Shown in pieces: positions 9,693-19,083 of a stretch of DNA of 64,000 nt (within the stretch, counting starts at the first letter, position 1; each line of letters starts with the position of its first letter). The DNA is taken from positions 62,001 to 126,000 of the forward strand of contig NZ_JIAG01000002.1 in NCBI RefSeq assembly GCF_000688395.1, written 5' to 3'. The notes under the pieces are model-generated. The model worked only from the letters and a program-made list of their open reading frames with translations. It was not told the origin of the DNA and searched no databases. The stretch is from Haematomicrobium sanguinis DSM 21259 (GTDB lineage: Bacteria > Actinomycetota > Actinomycetes > Actinomycetales > Micrococcaceae). The position numbers were made by a program, and so were the translations under genes.

Positions 9693-11143
9693 GGTGTGGA
9701 TTCCCCCGACTGCGTTTCTTGGTGGCTAGCTTGTAATGCTATCCGATCTCCCAGGTGGCGTACCCCGGAAGAGTTGGAAGATTTAAAGAGGACCAGGTCT
9801 CCGGGCTGAAGGTGGTCGTTCAAGAACCGTTCGGCGTCCTCGAGTGTATCGACGTAGTTCGCTTCTTGGTCCCAGGACCCTTCCATCCAGGCTCCGGTGT
9901 GGATCGGTTTGGCGCCCGGGCCAATGGCGAGCACCTTGCTGATGTTCAGGCGCACCGCGGTGCGGCCAATCTCGTCATGGGCGCGGATGGAGTCCTCCCC
10001 CAGCTCCAGCATTTCGCCCAAGACGGCCCAGGTGCGGCGCTCGCGCCCCAGCTCGGCGAGCGTTTTGAGCGCGGCCCGCATGGATTCGGGGTTGGCGTTG
10101 TAGGCGTCATTAATGATGGTGACGCCGTCCGCGCGTTCGGTTCGCTCCATGCGCCAGCGGCTTTGCGGGCCCTGTCCATCTAGCGCCCCCGCAATGTCCG
10201 CTGTCGGCACTCCGGCGGCAAAGGCGGCAGCCGCGGCGGCGGCAATATTGCCCAGGTGGTGTTCGCCCAGAAGCCCGGCGGTGATCCGATAGTCCTCGCC
10301 GTTCGGGAAGGTGAGCGTGAAACGTGGAAAGCCGGCGTCGGTGAACTCGACCGCGGTGACTGTGACCTCGCCCGGGACCGGCTCTGTCGCCTGCGCGTCA
10401 AAGAACAACACCGGCGCGGCGGCGACCTCGGCCATGGCGCGTACGCGCTGGTCGGCCCGGTTGAGCACCACGTGCCCGTCGGTGCCAATGGCTTGCGCGA
10501 GCTCGCTCTTGGCTACCGCAATATTCTCGACGCCGCCGAATTCGCCGGCGTGCGCGGTTCCGACAAAGAGCACCACACCGATGTCGGGCCGCACCATGTC
10601 CGTCAAATAGGTGATGTTGCCGATCTTGGTGGCACCCATTTCAATGACCAGGTAGCGGGTGTCCAGGCTCGCATTAAAGACGGTGAGCGGGACCCCGACT
10701 TCCCCGTTATAGGAGCCGATCGGCGCGACCGTGGGCCCTTGGACGCTCAGAATCCCGGCGAGCAAATCCTTGGTGGTGGTCTTTCCGGCAGAACCGGTAA
10801 TGCCAATCACGGTGAGTTCACCCTGTTCGCGGATCCGGGCAACCAGCGCCGCGGCTAGTTTCCCCATGGCAAGGACCACATCGGGTACGACGACGGCCGG
10901 TACCGTCTTCTCGCCTACCCTCAGTTCGCGTTGGGCTAGGACGAGCGAAGCGCCGCCCTGCAGTGCGGCCGGAACAAAATCGTGTCCGTCGGCGTGTTCG
11001 CCCGGTTTGGCGATGAACAGCGAGCCTTCGCGGACCTCGCGGGAGTCGGTGGTCGCCGAGGTGGCGGTTGCCTGGGGGTCGGTACCGGCAGCGAGCACAC
11101 CGCCCGTCATGTCGGCAATTTCCTGTGCGGTCAGTTCAATCAT
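9689..11143 (-). CDS. murF: MurF, UDP-MurNAc-tripeptide--D-Ala-D-Ala ligase
   Basis: Adds the D-Ala-D-Ala dipeptide to the UDP-MurNAc tripeptide. The 484-residue product carries the ATP loop [18 protein letters not shown] (about 115-132), [16 protein letters not shown] (about 137) and the MurF hallmark [17 protein letters not shown] (about 345). [12 protein letters not shown] gives the conserved Mur central-domain region. It starts with ATG 5 nt downstream of the murE stop, overlaps mraY by 4 nt, and has the length usual for the family. Confidence 0.96.
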   Translation of the reverse strand: MIELTAQEIADMTGGVLAAGTDPQATATSATTDSREVREGSLFIAKPGEHADGHDFVPAALQGGASLVLAQRELRVGEKTVPAVVVPDVVLAMGKLAAALVARIREQGELTVIGITGSAGKTTTKDLLAGILSVQGPTVAPIGSYNGEVGVPLTVFNASLDTRYLVIEMGATKIGNITYLTDMVRPDIGVVLFVGTAHAGEFGGVENIAVAKSELAQAIGTDGHVVLNRADQRVRAMAEVAAAPVLFFDAQATEPVPGEVTVTAVEFTDAGFPRFTLTFPNGEDYRITAGLLGEHHLGNIAAAAAAAFAAGVPTADIAGALDGQGPQSRWRMERTERADGVTIINDAYNANPESMRAALKTLAELGRERRTWAVLGEMLELGEDSIRAHDEIGRTAVRLNISKVLAIGPGAKPIHTGAWMEGSWDQEANYVDTLEDAERFLNDHLQPGDLVLFKSSNSSGVRHLGDRIALQASHQETQSGESTP

Positions 11144-11148
11144 GTCGG

Positions 11149-12729
11149 TTAGGACTCTATCGCGGGGTCAATGAGCTCAGAGAATCCAACTTTTTGCAAG
11201 GCGGCGCGCATCTGGACGCGGTCATCAAGTTCAATGTCTACCCCGCCAACGTCCTGGATGGTCTCGTGTCCGCGACCGGCAACCAGAATGGCGTCCTCGG
11301 CGTTGGCGAGAGCTGCGGCACGGAAGATGGCGTCCTGCCGAGGGGCGCTTTCGATCACGTCGACGAGCCCTTTTGCGACGCGCGGGTGCGCGTTTACCCC
11401 GTCCAGGACGTCGCGGCGGATTGCCGCCGGATCCTCGCCGTGCGGGTCGTCATCGGTGACAATGACCACATCGGCGTAGGTCGCGGCCACTTGTCCCATG
11501 ATTTCGCGCTTGGTGGTGTCCCGCTCCCCCGTAGCGCCGAAAACAAGGATGGTTTTACCGGTCGTGCGGCTCGTGATGGACTCCAGGGCCTGCCGCATCG
11601 CATCGGGGTTGTGCGCGAAGTCGACCACGGCGGCCGGGTGTTCGGCGATAATTTCCATCCGCCCGGGGACCGCGCTGCGAAAAGGGTCCGAGGTATCCAC
11701 GGCGCGTTGCAACTCGTCCGCGCTGACGCCCTGGGCGCGGACCATCGCTAGTGCAAGCGCCGCGTTGGCGACGTTGAAATGGCCGGGCAGGTGCACCGTT
11801 GCGCGAATACGATCGCCGGTGGAGGGTTGAGCGAGCTCGAACGTGTTGCCCAGGCCATGCGGGACAATGTTCTGGACCTGGAAGTCGGCGTCAATTCCCG
11901 GCAGCGTCGCGAGGGTCAGGGTCTCAAGTCCGGACTCTTGGGCGTGCTCAGCCATTTTGACTCCCCAGGGGTCATCCACGGTGATCACGGCACTGCGTGA
12001 GTGGGCGGGAGTGAAGAGCCGCGCCTTGACCGCGAAGTACTCGTCCATGCTGCCGTGGAGATCCAGGTGGTCCTGGGTCAGGTTGGTGAACCCCGCGACG
12101 CTGAAGACCAGGCCGTTGACCCGACCGAATTCCAGGGCATGCGAGGACACCTCCATGACCATGGCCGAGGCCTCGTTTTCGTTCATGCGTGCCAGCAAGG
12201 AATGCACTTGGGATGCTTCCGGAGTGGTGAGCAAGCTCGGGACGGGGGCAACGCCGTCGTGCATCTCAATGGTGCCAATGAGCCCGGCGCGCCGATGCAG
12301 GGAGGCGAGCAGGGCGCGCAGGAAAAAGGTGGTGGTGGTTTTGCCATTGGTGCCGGTGACCGCGAAGGTGTCCAGCGGCGTCTCGGCCGTGCGGTACATG
12401 CGCGCGGCAACCGTGCCGAGCAGCTCGCGCGGGTTGTCGGCGACCAACACCGGCACGGTATGTGTGTCCAGGATTCGCTGGCCGCCAGCGTCGGTAACGA
12501 TCGCTACGGCCCCGTGCGCGACGGCCTGGGTGGCGAACTGCGCGCCGTGGGTTTTGGCCCCGGGTAACGCGAAGTACAGGTCGCCAGGTTGAACCGAACG
12601 CGAATCGACGGTGACACCGTGAGCGAGAAGAGACTGGGCATCGGCGGGCACCTGGAGTAGGTCGCTGACGGCGCTCAGCTCGATCGCGGGCTGAGCGGCG
12701 GGTCTCAGGGAAGAATCACGGTTCGTCAC
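11149..12729 (-). CDS. murE: MurE, UDP-MurNAc-L-Ala-D-Glu--amino acid ligase
   Basis: Adds the third residue, a diamino acid, to the stem peptide. The 526-residue product has ATP loop [19 protein letters not shown] (about 124-142), TTPEASQVHSLLARM (about 170), MEVSSHALEFGRVNGL (about 198) and DFAHNPDAMRQALE (about 365). The selectivity region reads DDPHGEDPAAI (about 425). Since neither the L-Lys type nor the mDAP-type DNPR motif is exact, I leave the added amino acid open. The loop IEMHDGVAPVPS near residue 154 is encoded by DNA that matches the recurring 18-nt sequence described in the findings. Start is GTG, 11 nt after the ftsI stop. Confidence 0.95.
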   Translation of the reverse strand: MTNRDSSLRPAAQPAIELSAVSDLLQVPADAQSLLAHGVTVDSRSVQPGDLYFALPGAKTHGAQFATQAVAHGAVAIVTDAGGQRILDTHTVPVLVADNPRELLGTVAARMYRTAETPLDTFAVTGTNGKTTTTFFLRALLASLHRRAGLIGTIEMHDGVAPVPSLLTTPEASQVHSLLARMNENEASAMVMEVSSHALEFGRVNGLVFSVAGFTNLTQDHLDLHGSMDEYFAVKARLFTPAHSRSAVITVDDPWGVKMAEHAQESGLETLTLATLPGIDADFQVQNIVPHGLGNTFELAQPSTGDRIRATVHLPGHFNVANAALALAMVRAQGVSADELQRAVDTSDPFRSAVPGRMEIIAEHPAAVVDFAHNPDAMRQALESITSRTTGKTILVFGATGERDTTKREIMGQVAATYADVVIVTDDDPHGEDPAAIRRDVLDGVNAHPRVAKGLVDVIESAPRQDAIFRAAALANAEDAILVAGRGHETIQDVGGVDIELDDRVQMRAALQKVGFSELIDPAIES

Positions 12730-12740
12730 AGATATCTATG

Positions 12741-14531
12741 TTATTCGGCAGTCTTGGGGTAAATCGTCGGTTCGCCCGTGGACGGGGCGACCTTGTTCTG
12801 GATGAGCACTTGCTTCATGATGTCCTTGAACGCGGGGCCGGTGCTGGACTGGTTCATGGGCACCTTGGGGCGCTGGGTGGTCACCACTACGATGTATTGC
12901 GGGTCGTCCATGGGGGCGATGCCCGCGTAGGTGATCGTGGTGCCTTCGTAACCGCCATTGGGCGAGGGCGCCTCCGCGGTACCGGTTTTTGAGCCGACGC
13001 GCCACTGATCCAGGGCCCCTGCGCGGCCGTAGCCGTCCTTGGTGCCGGTTTCTAGCAAGCCGTCCATTTTTTTGACGGTGTCTTCGGAGAGGATGCGGGT
13101 TCCGGGGTCGCGCTCTGCCTTGGTTTCGGTGCCGTCCGGGGCGATATAGGAATCCACGAGCTGCGGGGTCTTGATCACACCGTCATTGGCGATCGCCTGG
13201 TACTGCATCGCGGTGTGCAGCACCGTTTGCGAAATGCCTTGACCAAAGAGGACGGTGTATTGCTGGCGGTCATCCCATTCTTCTGGTTTTGCGAGGTAAC
13301 CGGGCGTGCTGCCTTGGAGTCCGATGTCCAGCATCTTGTTGGCGCCGAATTTGGTGAGCCAATCGTAGCGTTGCTTTTTGGTGAGCAGGTCGCCGATCTG
13401 AACGGTTCCGGTGTTCAACGAATCGGCGAAGATGCCCGCGACGGTGCTGTTGATCGTCGGGTGCTCTGCGTAGTCCTTGAATTCCTGGCCGCCGATGGTG
13501 AAGCGGTTGGGTGTGTTGAAGGTGCTGAGCGGCCCGATTTTGCCTTCTTCCATGGCCGCGGCAATGGTGATGAGCTTGGTGGTGGACCCGGGCTCGATGG
13601 CGGCGGTGGTGCACATGGACTGGCGGAAGTCGGTTTCGGTTTTGGCCGGGTCATTCGGGTCCATGAAGGTGGAGTCGGCGAGGGCGACGATCTCGCCGTT
13701 CTTTTTCATGACGACGGCGCAGGTCCAGTCGCCGGAAAGGGCCGTATTCGCGGAGGCGACGTACTGCTGGGCGGCGAACTGTATGTCTTTATCCAGGGTG
13801 AGTTTGACCGTGCTGCCGTTGACCGCAGGGGTGTCTTCCTTGGACGAGAACGGAATCAGGATCCCGTCGCCGCCGATCTCATAGGTGCGTTTGCCGGGAG
13901 TGCCGGTGAGTTTTTCGTCTTGGCTGCCCTCGAGTCCGGCCTTGCCGTCGGAGAAGACGTATCCGAGCACCTGCCCGGCGACCGGACCATTGGGATAGGT
14001 GCGCACATCGACCTGGTTGGCGACCAAACCCGGAAGGCGAAGTGCGAGGGCCTTGTTCTTGATGTCAGGGGTGACCGTCTTCGCGATCATCGAGTACTGC
14101 TTGGTGCCAATGACCGCTTTGCGAACGTCCTCTTCTTTGAAACCGAGCACCCCGGCAAGTTCTTTGATTCCTTGGTCGACGCTGATGTCGATTTCCTTGC
14201 CGGTATTGGGGTCTTCGCGGCGGAAGGTTTTGTCATCCCCGGTGACCTGGGCGAAGGCTTCTTGGCTGATCACCAGGTCATAGCGCTCCACGCTTTGCGC
14301 CAAGACTTCGCCATCCTGATCCACGATGGACCCGCGCAACGGCTGAATGGTCTCTTCACGCAGCCGCAGATTCTGGGCCGCTTGCGCCATGTTTGCGCCT
14401 TCCAAGATCTGAATTTGGAAGAGGCGGGCGGTCACAATCAAGAGCAGGACCAAAATGATCGCGGTGGAAAATCTGACGCGTCGGCGGGCGGAACGCAATT
14501 GATCGCTAGTGTTGGACGGTGAGGTGGCCAC
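12741..14531 (-). CDS. ftsI: FtsI (PBP3), septal class B transpeptidase
   Basis: Cross-links septal peptidoglycan as partner of FtsW. The 596-residue protein has a short cytoplasmic tail, one membrane segment (FSTAIILVLLLIVTARLF, about 21-38), a PBP dimerisation domain and a C-terminal transpeptidase domain. The active-site triad is readable: the SxxK motif in EPGSTTKLITIA (about 305), SLN in ADSLNTGT (about 363) and KTG in VGSKTGTAEAP (about 515). It starts with GTG. It lies 38 nt downstream of the ftsL-like gene, so it is in the same transcript. Confidence 0.96.
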   Translation of the reverse strand: MATSPSNTSDQLRSARRRVRFSTAIILVLLLIVTARLFQIQILEGANMAQAAQNLRLREETIQPLRGSIVDQDGEVLAQSVERYDLVISQEAFAQVTGDDKTFRREDPNTGKEIDISVDQGIKELAGVLGFKEEDVRKAVIGTKQYSMIAKTVTPDIKNKALALRLPGLVANQVDVRTYPNGPVAGQVLGYVFSDGKAGLEGSQDEKLTGTPGKRTYEIGGDGILIPFSSKEDTPAVNGSTVKLTLDKDIQFAAQQYVASANTALSGDWTCAVVMKKNGEIVALADSTFMDPNDPAKTETDFRQSMCTTAAIEPGSTTKLITIAAAMEEGKIGPLSTFNTPNRFTIGGQEFKDYAEHPTINSTVAGIFADSLNTGTVQIGDLLTKKQRYDWLTKFGANKMLDIGLQGSTPGYLAKPEEWDDRQQYTVLFGQGISQTVLHTAMQYQAIANDGVIKTPQLVDSYIAPDGTETKAERDPGTRILSEDTVKKMDGLLETGTKDGYGRAGALDQWRVGSKTGTAEAPSPNGGYEGTTITYAGIAPMDDPQYIVVVTTQRPKVPMNQSSTGPAFKDIMKQVLIQNKVAPSTGEPTIYPKTAE

Positions 14532-14569
14532 GGGTGATCATCCTAGGGTTGGCGGCTGCGGTCCTGGTG

Positions 14570-15190
14570 TTAGCGTTGCTTGGGAGCAGGGATGCTACCG
14601 CCGTTGAGGTCGGCCGGTTTCGGCTCGGCAGCTGCGGGAGCATCGTCCTTTTTCTCCTTGTCGGCGCCTTCAGCAGGCTTCTCTTCCACGGAGGAGGCAC
14701 TTTGGGGTTTAGTGCCATCCAAAATCACGGCTGGTGCGCCCATGAGGTTGCGCAGCGGATCGGCCTTGACCGCGGGCTCCGGGTTTCCGGTGACGCTACC
14801 CTTTTCCACATCGATGGACCCCACAGAGGTACCAACCGTCATTCCTAATTGTGAGGCTTGTTGGTACAAATTCGAGGGAGCCGCGTAATTGTCGGCCTGT
14901 TGCGTCAGCGACTGATTGGATTCCACGAGTTTGTCGCGCTGAGATTTGAGTTCCACGAGCTGGTATTGGCTGGAGGACACCGCAATATTGACGGTCAATA
15001 CAGTTGCCATGGCGGCGACCAGGATCAGCATGATCCAGACGGCGAGCGGCGGGCGGCGGCGCTTAGCCGGTGCGGGCACCACCGCGAGCGGGGAACGGGG
15101 GCGCGTGGACTGGGTGCGGGTACTGCTCGGCGCCAGGGCGGTGTTGCCGCGCACTGACGTGGTGGTCCCTACAGCTGGCATCGCACTCAT
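14570..15190 (-). CDS. FtsL-like septum protein
   Basis: A 206-residue membrane protein in the ftsL position between rsmH and ftsI. A cytoplasmic segment of about 70 residues is rich in Thr, Pro and Arg. One membrane span follows ([20 protein letters not shown], about 71-90), then a predicted coiled coil ([27 protein letters not shown], core about 96-122; [17 protein letters not shown] shown). A long low-complexity C-terminus follows (Lys/Glu/Ala/Pro, [21 protein letters not shown]). The first three parts match FtsL architecture; the acidic-basic tail is longer than in typical FtsL. The start ATG overlaps the rsmH stop (ATGA). Assignment rests on position and architecture, since FtsL sequences diverge strongly. 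Confidence 0.72.
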   Translation of the reverse strand: MSAMPAVGTTTSVRGNTALAPSSTRTQSTRPRSPLAVVPAPAKRRRPPLAVWIMLILVAAMATVLTVNIAVSSSQYQLVELKSQRDKLVESNQSLTQQADNYAAPSNLYQQASQLGMTVGTSVGSIDVEKGSVTGNPEPAVKADPLRNLMGAPAVILDGTKPQSASSVEEKPAEGADKEKKDDAPAAAEPKPADLNGGSIPAPKQR

Positions 15191-16197
15191 GATGCCCTCC
15201 TTTCCGTGATGCGCTCGACCGCGCGAAGTTTGGCCGAAGCGGCCCGGGGGTTATCGCTGATTTCTTCCTCGCTGGGCTTGCCGGTGCCCTTCACGAGGCT
15301 TTTGAGGTATGGCTTGTGTTCGTCCAGCTCGACCGGGAATCCGGCTGGCGCGCTGGAGACGAGTCCTTCTGCGAAGGCGTGCTTGACGATCTTGTCTTCT
15401 AAGGAGTGGTAGGACAGCACCACAATGCGGCCGCCCACGCCGATCGCGTTGATCGCTGCAGGCATGGCGCGGGTGAGCACGTCGAGTTCCTCGTTGACTG
15501 CGATGCGCAATGCTTGGAACGTGCGCTTGGCGGGATGGCCGCCGGACTTGCCTGCCGCGGGCGGAACCGCCGCCCTGATGACCTCCACGAGTTGAGCAGT
15601 GGTTGCAAACGGTGTCTTCTCCCGGCCCTGGACAATGGCGTGCGCAATCCGGTGCGCGAACTTTTCTTCGCCCCAGGTGCGAATGATGCGCCGGAGTTCC
15701 TCCAGGCTGGCGGTATTGACCAGTTCTGCGGCGGTGATCCCGGTGGTGGTGTCCATGCGCATGTCCAGCGGCGCGTCGAAGGAGTACGCGAAACCGCGGT
15801 CGACTTCATCCAATTGAAGCGAGGACACGCCGAGGTCGAAGAGGACGCCGTCAACGCTTTCCATGCCCAGACCGTCCAGCGCTTCCCGGATGCCGTCATA
15901 TTCGGTGTGAACCAGGTGCACGCGATCGCCGAAGGGTGCCAGTCTGGCGCCGGCGAGCTCGAGTGCTTGCGTGTCCCGATCCAGGCCGACCACCGTGAGC
16001 TCGGGAAAACGGGAGAGCAGCGCTTCGGTGTGGCCGCCCATACCGAGCGTCGCGTCCACGATGACGGGGGTCCGGCCAGCCGCGGCGGCCGCGCTGATTG
16101 CCGGTTCGAGAAGTTGGATACTGCGGGAAAGGAGGACGGGGACGTGGCGCTCGGCGGTGGGCTTGGTGTTCTGCCCGGCGCGGCGGTGTGCGTCCAT
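15187..16197 (-). CDS. rsmH: RsmH (MraW), 16S rRNA C1402 N4-methyltransferase
   Basis: SAM-dependent methyltransferase of 336 residues modifying the decoding site of 16S rRNA. The N-terminal [13 protein letters not shown], the SAM loop [18 protein letters not shown] (about 46-63), [20 protein letters not shown] and [17 protein letters not shown] are family signatures. [17 protein letters not shown] and [15 protein letters not shown] are the C-terminal ones. The ATG at 16197 is chosen because a perfect AAGGAGG lies 5 nt upstream. It overlaps the ftsL-like gene by 4 nt. A 144-nt gap with a stem-loop separates it from mraZ. Confidence 0.96.
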   Translation of the reverse strand: MDAHRRAGQNTKPTAERHVPVLLSRSIQLLEPAISAAAAAGRTPVIVDATLGMGGHTEALLSRFPELTVVGLDRDTQALELAGARLAPFGDRVHLVHTEYDGIREALDGLGMESVDGVLFDLGVSSLQLDEVDRGFAYSFDAPLDMRMDTTTGITAAELVNTASLEELRRIIRTWGEEKFAHRIAHAIVQGREKTPFATTAQLVEVIRAAVPPAAGKSGGHPAKRTFQALRIAVNEELDVLTRAMPAAINAIGVGGRIVVLSYHSLEDKIVKHAFAEGLVSSAPAGFPVELDEHKPYLKSLVKGTGKPSEEEISDNPRAASAKLRAVERITERRAS

Positions 16198-16267
16198 GTG
16201 TCCTCCTTCCAGACTGTTGTGTATCCGGTGATGGGTGCTGATTTCAGATCCCCCTCCACTTGTGGCT

Positions 16268-16293
16268 CTTGGCACCGGGGAAGGTGTGCCAAG
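16268..16293. other. Stem-loop between mraZ and rsmH
   Basis: Perfect 8-bp inverted repeat CTTGGCAC/GTGCCAAG with a 10-nt loop in the 144-nt gap between mraZ and rsmH. There is no U-tract on the minus strand, so it is not a classical terminator. It may set mRNA processing or partial attenuation between the regulator and the rest of the operon (inference). Confidence 0.5.
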
Positions 16294-16341
16294 CTCCCAA
16301 CAGGTGGCTGGAGATCTCAAACCAGCACATGGACTTCTCGG

Positions 16342-16773
16342 TTAGAAGAAGCCCGGTATGTCTAGCTCGTCGGTTTCGGAGAACTGGGTCTCCTTTTCAT
16401 TCAGGTAGGTAACCCAAGCGCCCTGATCCCAAATTTCCGCCCTGGTTCCCGCGCCAATGACGGCGAGTTCCTTGTTCAGACCGGCGTACTGGCGTAGCGC
16501 CGAGGGGATCGTGATGCGCCCTTGCTTATCCGGCATCTCGTCCGATGCCCCGGAGAGGAACACGCGAATGTAGTCACGAGATGTTCGCGAAGAGATGGGG
16601 GCGTTTCGCAACTGCTCATGCATCCGCTCGAACTCCTTGTGGCTAAAGACGTAAATGCACCGCTCTTGACCACGAGTGAGTACAAGCCCATTGGAAAGCT
16701 CGTCTCGAAACTTGGCCGGAAGGATGAGGCGGCCCTTCTCGTCCAGGCGCGGCGAATGCGTACCTAAGAACAT
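16342..16773 (-). CDS. mraZ: MraZ, transcriptional regulator of the dcw cluster
   Basis: A 143-residue protein with two AbrB-like SpoVT/MraZ repeats. The first is [25 protein letters not shown] (opening [15 protein letters not shown]), the second [28 protein letters not shown] (core [13 protein letters not shown]). MraZ binds short direct repeats upstream of its own operon and represses or tunes dcw transcription. Such repeats are present directly upstream. The ATG has GGGGGTGG 4 nt upstream. It is the first gene of the long minus-strand operon; the gene before it (DUF3040) ends in a strong terminator. Confidence 0.96.
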   Translation of the reverse strand: MFLGTHSPRLDEKGRLILPAKFRDELSNGLVLTRGQERCIYVFSHKEFERMHEQLRNAPISSRTSRDYIRVFLSGASDEMPDKQGRITIPSALRQYAGLNKELAVIGAGTRAEIWDQGAWVTYLNEKETQFSETDELDIPGFF

Positions 16774-16791
16774 GTGCCACCCCCTTCGATC

Positions 16792-16831
16792 GAGTCACCA
16801 CATTCCTCTACCTTGCTCCACTTTACTCCAC
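16792..16831 (-). promoter_or_regulatory. MraZ operator: four direct repeats spaced by 10 nt
   Basis: On the minus strand four consecutive 10-nt units read GTGGAGTAAA, GTGGAGCAAG, GTAGAGGAAT and GTGGTGACTC, each on the same face of the helix. This matches the known MraZ binding mode (direct GTGG/TGGG-type repeats with 10-nt periodicity just upstream of mraZ). The array lies 18 nt before the ATG and covers the -10 and start region of the promoter, as expected for autorepression. Confidence 0.75.
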
Positions 16832-16847
16832 AATCCTCCCCCGTCAA
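16820..16847 (-). promoter_or_regulatory. mraZ (dcw) promoter
   Basis: Minus-strand TTGACG (16847-16842), a 16-nt spacer and TAAAGT (16825-16820), which fits the actinobacterial -10 form TAnAnT. The -10 overlaps the first two MraZ boxes. No other convincing promoter is seen before rsmH, so this probably drives the whole cluster. Confidence 0.6.
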
Positions 16848-16940
16848 TCGGTTTTCGGGTGGGCGACACGTTTTTCTTGAGACGAATCCGCGCGGGCACG
16901 GGGATGCGGCGTGGTGGTGTGAAGTGGAGGGTTTTCCGCG

Positions 16941-17028
16941 CACCCCCTCGTTTCGCATCCCCGTACCGCACTTTCATCCCCGCATACGGCTCGTGAAATG
17001 CGCTCAGGGGATGCGAAACGAGGGGGTG
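16941..17028. repeat. Perfect 22-bp inverted repeat with 44-nt loop
   Basis: Arms at 16941-16962 and 17007-17028 are exact reverse complements (core CCCCTCGTTTCGCATCCCC). They lie in the 335-nt gap between mraZ and the DUF3040 terminator. Short variants of GGGGATG recur at 16899 and 16975. No open frame of note overlaps it. The rest of the gap (16774-17108) holds the mraZ promoter and operator at its left and a terminator at its right. Confidence 0.8.
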
Positions 17029-17048
17029 GGGAGGAAAGTGGAGGGCAC

Positions 17049-17081
17049 AAAAAAGGCCCACCCTTCCGTGGGGGTGAGCCT
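17049..17081 (-). terminator. Rho-independent terminator of the DUF3040 gene
   Basis: On the minus strand a 10-bp stem with one mismatch (AGGCTCACCC/GGGTGGGCCT) and an 8-nt loop is followed by six U. It lies 27 nt after the stop of the DUF3040 gene and isolates it from the dcw promoter. Confidence 0.85.
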
Positions 17082-17108
17082 ATTGGTGAGTGAGAGGGCT
17101 ATGCCGCG

Positions 17109-17483
17109 TTACTGATCACGGCGGCGTTCGTCCCATTTGTTTTCGAGATCGCTCATGAACTTGCTCTTAGGTGTGGTGGCCGGCTGCCGCTTGGGCCCAT
17201 CGGCCTTGGGAGCGGACGCTTTTGACGTGCGGCTTGTCGCGAACCAGACTCCGAGGCCCATCACGACAAATCCCAGTACACCGACCACGATGAGTTGGAT
17301 TGAGATGCCAAAGATCAGCGTGGCAATACCGGCGAGCGTGATCAGCGCGCCGATCAAAATGCGCCGAGTGGAGAAACCTCCCGGGCGCGCGGACCCAAAG
17401 GTATTCGCTAGCTTCGGGTCATCCGCCTTGAGCTGCAGTTCAAGTTCGTCCAGCAAACGCTGTTCGTGCTCCGAGAGTGCCAC
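17109..17483 (-). CDS. DUF3040 membrane protein
   Basis: A 124-residue actinobacterial DUF3040 protein. It begins with ALSEHEQRLLDELELQLKADDPKLA, whose start ALSEHEQRLLDELE is the family signature. After a short linker come two adjacent hydrophobic segments (ILIGALITLAGIATLIFGI and LIVVGVLGFVVMGLGVWFA), then a basic tail. DUF3040 genes commonly lie next to mraZ in actinobacteria; the function is unknown. I chose the GTG at 17483 because a perfect AAGGAGG lies 7 nt upstream. It has its own terminator. Confidence 0.88.
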   Translation of the reverse strand: MALSEHEQRLLDELELQLKADDPKLANTFGSARPGGFSTRRILIGALITLAGIATLIFGISIQLIVVGVLGFVVMGLGVWFATSRTSKASAPKADGPKRQPATTPKSKFMSDLENKWDERRRDQ

Positions 17484-17624
17484 TGCGGGCCTCCTTGCCA
17501 ATGGATCTTGGTCAACGATCACTCACCGCTCCAAAGAGTTGTGGTCCCTTTATTCTAAGCCGAATCCGCGCCGCGCGAAACACCATTAGTCTGCGGGTGA
17601 ACGCCGCCAGCGCACACGCGCGAT

Positions 17625-18830
17625 TCAGCCGTCCGCTTTGCCGTTCTCCGCATGTGCTCCCGACCCCGATTTCGGCGACTTGAGCAATCGCGCAGGCACC
17701 ACCCCGATGCCGCCAAATTTGTCGGCAATATCATCGCTCACCTGGTCCACGTGCTTCCAGGCTTCATCGTGCGGATCGATGCTCAACTGCTCGAAACTCC
17801 CCGCACGCTCGCGCAGAGCCTCCAACCGCACCCCAATCAGCCGGATTGGAGCCGGGAAGGGCTCGAGGCGGCGCAAGAGGCTCCGGGACCTCTCAAAAAT
17901 GTCCTGGGTTCGATCGCTCGCCTCGGTCAAGGTGGTGTTGCGGGTGATGGTGCTGAAGTCGGAGTACCGCACCTTGATCGACACGCGCGAACCTTGAAAC
18001 CCCGCGGCTCGCGCCCGAGATCCGACTTTCACACTCAAACGCAAGAGTTCGCGCTCCAACTCCCCCACGTCATCGATATCGGTTGCGAAGGTTTCCTCAG
18101 CTCCGATGCTCTTATCGACGCGTGCGGAGGTGACCGGTCGCGGATCGCGCGCCCACGCGAGATGGTGTAAATGTTCGCCGGTGGCCCCCAGCGACTTGAC
18201 CAATTGCGATACCGGAATGTGCGCGAGGTCTGCGACGCTGAGAATCCCAAACCGTTCCAGCCGTTCGGCCGTCTTCGCTCCCACGCCCCAGAGCGCCCTC
18301 ACCGGCAGACTTTGCACATAGGCCACCTGTTCGCTGCGCGGGATCACCAAGAGGCCCTCCGGTTTAATGCCGGTGGAGGCAATTTTGGCCACAAATTTAC
18401 TGGGCGCCACCCCAATACTGGCGCTCAGTCCGGTGCTTTCAAAGATCGCGGCGCGCAGCTCCATGGCTATCGCGAGCGGCGAGCCCAGCCGCCGAACAGC
18501 GCTGCTTACGTCGATAAATGCCTCATCGATACTGACCTTCTCCACAATCGGTGTCACCTCCGCCAGTACCGCGCCGAACAGCGCGGAATAGTGGCGGTAT
18601 TTCTCAAAATGAGGTTCGACGGCGATGGCATGCGGGCATTTCCGAAGAGCCTGAGCAACGGGCATGGCAGAGCGCACCCCGAAGGCGCGGGCCGGGTAGT
18701 TTGCCGAGGTCACCACCGAGCGCGGACCGCGGCCGGCGACAAACATCGGCACGTCCTTGAGCTCGGGGCGGTCCAAGATTTCCACCGAGGCAAAGAACGC
18801 GTCCATATCGATGTGAAAGATGGTTCCCAT
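17625..18830 (-). CDS. dinB: DNA polymerase IV (Y-family, DinB)
   Basis: Translesion polymerase of 401 residues. The catalytic palm is intact: HIDMDAFFASVEI at residues 6-18 supplies the first aspartates, and VSIDEAFIDVS (about 100-110) contains the SIDE motif with the second Asp-Glu pair. The fingers signature SANYPARAFGVRSAMP lies near 41, the helix-hairpin-helix VRALWGVGAKTAERL near 175, and a little-finger domain follows. The last residues are low-complexity and no clear beta-clamp peptide was seen. The 253 nt upstream contain no recognisable LexA box and no gene. Confidence 0.93.
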   Translation of the reverse strand: MGTIFHIDMDAFFASVEILDRPELKDVPMFVAGRGPRSVVTSANYPARAFGVRSAMPVAQALRKCPHAIAVEPHFEKYRHYSALFGAVLAEVTPIVEKVSIDEAFIDVSSAVRRLGSPLAIAMELRAAIFESTGLSASIGVAPSKFVAKIASTGIKPEGLLVIPRSEQVAYVQSLPVRALWGVGAKTAERLERFGILSVADLAHIPVSQLVKSLGATGEHLHHLAWARDPRPVTSARVDKSIGAEETFATDIDDVGELERELLRLSVKVGSRARAAGFQGSRVSIKVRYSDFSTITRNTTLTEASDRTQDIFERSRSLLRRLEPFPAPIRLIGVRLEALRERAGSFEQLSIDPHDEAWKHVDQVSDDIADKFGGIGVVPARLLKSPKSGSGAHAENGKADG

Positions 18831-19083
18831 CCCGAGCTTTTCGAGCAGTGGGACTTCCGGGACATCGGCAACGACGCGACTGGGCTTTCACGCAGCTAAG
18901 CCGTGGAAGCTTGGCTCGGGAACGTGGACGGTGTGAAGATCGTTACCCGCGACAAAGCTGAATCGGTCCAGGTTCACTTGACTTCCTGGGTCGGAGGGCG
19001 CCGAAGAATTCACGGCTTAATTCTATGGTTGCTTAGACTGGAAGAGCCGATAGTTGACGGCATCCCAACCCCCTGGAGTTCTC

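Noticed and set aside
18831-19083. SOS box or small gene upstream of dinB
   Set aside because: No LexA-type palindrome and no open frame with a ribosome site or family similarity in the 253 nt; the frames there change reading across the lipoprotein start.
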